A stretch of DNA of 6,726 bases from an uncultured Bacteroidales bacterium (lineage in GTDB: Bacteria; Bacteroidota; Bacteroidia; Bacteroidales; P3), in contig CAMWTX010000087.1 in NCBI GenBank assembly GCA_947177315.1, positions 1 to 6,726 of the forward strand. Direction: 5' to 3'. The number at the start of each line of letters is the position of its first letter. The stretch's first letter is position 1. This document shows, piece after piece, positions 5,301 through 6,726 of this stretch. The translations under genes and the position numbers were made by a program. Below the pieces are notes generated by a model. The model saw only the letters and a program-made list of their open reading frames with translations. It made no database searches and was not told the origin of the DNA.

Positions 5301-6726
5301 TCCGGCTGTACACATAAAAATCCACCGTTTCCCCTTCGCAAACGCTATCCGGAGACGCAACCTTTTCCAGATTGCATAACTTCGTCATCTTGATGGTGCT
5401 GTCCGTTGCATCCTCCCCGAAACCTCTATCACCCTTGAGCGTCATGGGAAACGACATCTTAGGAATCATATAGACCGAATCGCCTTCGTTATACGTTACC
5501 GCTATGCGGTAATTCATATTCCCGAAAAGAATACGCCTGAAAGAGTATTCTCGGTTTTTCTGTGAATAGCCGCCTTCTTTTTCATGTATCTGTACAACGG
5601 ATGTTGAAAACAGATCCACTTTTATCTTTGATTCCTGCGTGGTCGGATTTTCGAACCATATTCTACCTATCATTTGCGCCCCGGGGCACATCGGACAACC
5701 CGTATTCGTAATCGTTACAGCGTCAGGCATCTTGGGCGGGCACGCCTCCACTTTCAGAAGAAACTTTTTCGTCATGGAAAGAGTTTCGGAAGAGCCCTGC
5801 ATATGATAGTAAATCGTAGCGGTGATACTGTCTTCTTTGGAAGAAACACTTGGCGCTCCGGCATAATACGGTTCAAAAGTAAACTGTTGGGGATTTTGTT
5901 TAAGAACAAACATGGAATGAGGCTCTATTTCCGTATAGTCGGCCACCGCATCGCCCCCATTCACCAATTTAAAGGTGCGGATTTCACCGATACATTTGCC
6001 CGTTTGTTCCATCTTAAACTCCGTGTTGCAATCGTTCCGTTGTTTAAGACGTACTATTTCTTCCCGCGTCAATGTAAATTGGCAGTTTCCGTCGTTTACA
6101 TCGAAAGTTACCTTAAGGCGGATTTCCGCATACTTCGCCAATAAAGTTGTCGTTATGGCATTCACGCTTTCGAAAGTCCAAAGATGATTCTGCTTTGATT
6201 TTTCAGCAAACAAACTCGCAAAACCGCCGGACGGATTGACCAGAGTTACATTTCTTATCGCAATATAATCTTTTGGACCGCTAATTTCCAATGTACCTTT
6301 TTGATCCGGGCAATATTCGTATTTAAACGTAAGATAAGAGGTGTCGATCACCACGTTTACCTTTTGTTCCAAAGTTCCGGTTATCGACGGATTTGCCTTG
6401 CTGTACGGGCAAGCGATAGAGTAAGTGGCGTTTGCCGTTAACGAAGGCTGGGCATCCGTTTTCGAATAATTTTCCCAAAGGACATTCCACCTGTATAGTT
6501 CACGTGTTTTATCCTGCTCATAAGGGAAAGGCGTTTTTTCTTTAATATCGATCTTCGGATGGGCAGGATTCGCCACTAAGGTAGGTTTAGGTTGCACGAT
6601 ACACAAATCTTTGCGCGGATTGCGCAACTGCACTTCTCCATCCCGACAAGGCTTAACACTCACATCCTTCTGCATGCTCGGCTTGCAATCCAAACCTCCG
6701 GAGATTTTCAAGGTAAAATTCTCTGC
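2323..6726 (-). CDS. Large modular T9SS type B cargo-like protein (partial, N-terminus beyond the window)
   Basis: The frame runs from the TAG at 2325-2323 to the window edge without a stop, giving at least 1,467 residues. A TTG at 6711 could be taken as a start, but five in-frame codons (AENFT) precede it and no signal peptide follows, so the true start lies upstream. Numbering here uses that TTG as residue 1. Residues 1 to about 450 are beta-rich and cysteine-containing and match no family I recognise. A module begins near Cys458 (VCEGETVDFYV). About ten Ig-like/PKD-like modules follow from Cys570 to Cys1355, then a type B (CHU_C) sorting domain at 1371-1462. This architecture is known from proteins exported by a Sec signal peptide and then the type IX system, and released or held at the cell surface. 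I count 42 cysteines. There is no catalytic motif, so adhesion or a structural role is inferred only. It is separated from the downstream operon by 78 bases containing a promoter-like element. Confidence 0.93.
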   Translation of the reverse strand, partial: AENFTLKISGGLDCKPSMQKDVSVKPCRDGEVQLRNPRKDLCIVQPKPTLVANPAHPKIDIKEKTPFPYEQDKTRELYRWNVLWENYSKTDAQPSLTANATYSIACPYSKANPSITGTLEQKVNVVIDTSYLTFKYEYCPDQKGTLEISGPKDYIAIRNVTLVNPSGGFASLFAEKSKQNHLWTFESVNAITTTLLAKYAEIRLKVTFDVNDGNCQFTLTREEIVRLKQRNDCNTEFKMEQTGKCIGEIRTFKLVNGGDAVADYTEIEPHSMFVLKQNPQQFTFEPYYAGAPSVSSKEDSITATIYYHMQGSSETLSMTKKFLLKVEACPPKMPDAVTITNTGCPMCPGAQMIGRIWFENPTTQESKIKVDLFSTSVVQIHEKEGGYSQKNREYSFRRILFGNMNYRIAVTYNEGDSVYMIPKMSFPMTLKGDRGFGEDATDSTIKMTKLCNLEKVASPDSVCEGETVDFYVYSRNFGYETLEQITWSDPAVQAVGGGTGLEDWADYQYTDEKGAVKTKKIKRFHYRVESAKGDGLYPYELRTKIGDSVFVRRDTIRVSLLKNLRIFTQDTVYACEGEPFSVWNYVDSSVVDVKTVTPQNFNYPVVEKFATRSATASARYQCKNTLSGTIVIIGDAPVYGIAGADKDAYCPGDPVTLRAATNGRITWIKWKKLEGGGLSNPDTLCLNAPKEEVVSDVMAKEDCMYQFETRTGCAVPPCDRTVFWVTVKPVPEVTVLDNSACRPEPLVLQTKPFPVGEVDSAKDVKWYVNGSLYTLPTVPPADNVTVKCEVAGKNGCAGSGEIVMHSYNAPTIKIGIQGKPDFTGKRYCATKNEEIHFTAQGADTYAWSSKAGAAASSANAYIFNVVTDDVLYLVGEESQKNCQTKDSVLIVLKPAAVVQPDTIACLGETIYIEPAAEADVALSLTDPTGSICSCAWIYLPNYLPEDTGVYIFKFNRNGCEESRNVHLRMYPVPEFDFSETEFCEDDNLKLDVNTGLAADWLRQSRFIWKNEGEVLQDKLGTSVYTGGKLALSDAGDYELEIQVNRCVSKDTVSVRVDAHSHPAFPVDSFYCEGSDFVTDAENQGEGATYEWYSVNRPHMGTSPTTKLELGELEMADSAYLKLTVYRGACVDDTSIFIHVRSMPRPELQAVGAQQDEKGVFYCAGTPLRLDVPDARGEDLMEWYHDGERIEGAALGSYGVSSAALEDGGKYMFKVERNGCYGEASLYVDVRPLPVPLVNDTFMCSGHVFAIDASNEAYPGASFRWAPMGTTGAVVEINTGGQYSVVMTYEGCEDSKSFVVEERPSPNIGFPSDTVMCQRDSILLAGPEAMETYRWQDGTSGQTYLVNTEGLYSLYVELMGCSDYNEVFVHEDFCSNLYFPSAFTPNGDGSNDVFGPVTTAIDDQVVYSLYIYNRNGEKVFESHSMTEGWDGNHKGAQCPAGVYVYRCKAHAKQNGRNLSADGTVTLIR
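2326..2601 (-). other. T9SS type B C-terminal sorting domain (gliding-motility-associated, CHU_C)
   Basis: Residues 1371-1462 of the large protein carry the hallmarks of this domain: LYFPSAFTPNGDGSNDVF at its start, YSLYIYNRNGEKVFES in the middle, then GWDGNHKG, CPAGVYVYRC, and TVTLIR at the extreme C-terminus. The domain is known to direct proteins through the type IX secretion system of Bacteroidota. Type B cargo often depends on a PorP/SprF-like outer-membrane partner; none is in this window. Two cysteines (1432 and 1441) could pair with each other. Confidence 0.95.
2617..5034 (-). repeat. About ten tandem Ig-like/PKD-like modules, each with a cysteine pair
   Basis: Within the large protein (numbering from the TTG at 6711), module openings with a cysteine followed by a strand recur at Cys570, 645, 736, 823, 900, 978, 1066, 1157, 1238 and 1311, spaced 73-91 residues apart. 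Most have a core Trp, for example W761, W842, W1003, W1086, W1177, W1259 and W1329. Many end in a tyrosine-corner-like pattern such as DAGDY, DGGKY, DTGVY or NTGGQY, followed by a closing cysteine at 617, 877, 954, 1041, 1124, 1214, 1286 or 1355. This is the pattern of disulfide-closed beta-sandwich domains. The modules are strongly diverged, and I see no long DNA-level repeats. The domain class is inferred from the pattern, not from a profile search. Confidence 0.75.

Noticed and set aside
1..6726. A new multi-gene system such as a defence island, mobile element or CRISPR array
   Set aside because: All genes are either conserved housekeeping genes or one T9SS cargo-like protein. I see no transposase, integrase, inverted terminal repeats, nuclease or helicase, and no spaced direct repeats.

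Overview
The window looks like a chromosomal segment from a member of the Bacteroidota, most likely Bacteroidales. Three things point there: the order DUF177-rpmF-plsX-fabH, a protein ending in a gliding-motility-type (type B, CHU_C) sorting domain for the type IX secretion system (T9SS), and the lack of Shine-Dalgarno sites together with a TAnnTTTG-type promoter element. I cannot name a genus. All genes lie on the minus strand, so transcription runs from high to low coordinates.

From the right edge down to 2323 lies one very large reading frame, at least 1,467 residues and open at the window edge, so its N-terminus is missing. It encodes a cysteine-rich, modular surface or secreted protein. 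A 5' part of about 450 residues matches no family I recognise. Next come a transitional module and about ten tandem Ig-like/PKD-like modules with a repeating Cys...Trp...Gly-x-Tyr...Cys pattern. A typical T9SS type B C-terminal domain ends the protein.

A 78-base gap (2245-2322) follows, holding a good match to the Bacteroidota -7 promoter element. After it comes a tight housekeeping cluster: a DUF177/YceD-family protein linked to 23S rRNA accumulation, ribosomal protein L32 (rpmF), phosphate acyltransferase PlsX, and the first half of beta-ketoacyl-ACP synthase III (fabH), cut by the left edge. The gaps are 20, 34 and 23 bases, as expected for one operon joining ribosome assembly to the start of fatty-acid and phospholipid synthesis. 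PlsX uses the acyl-ACP products of the pathway that FabH primes.

The housekeeping genes are ordinary. The interesting part is the large T9SS cargo-like protein: its uncharacterised N-terminal half, its modular disulfide pattern and a marked internal base-composition shift. I see no mobile element, CRISPR array, tRNA or rRNA, and no clear evidence of an undescribed multi-gene system. No gene-free stretch exceeds 78 bases.
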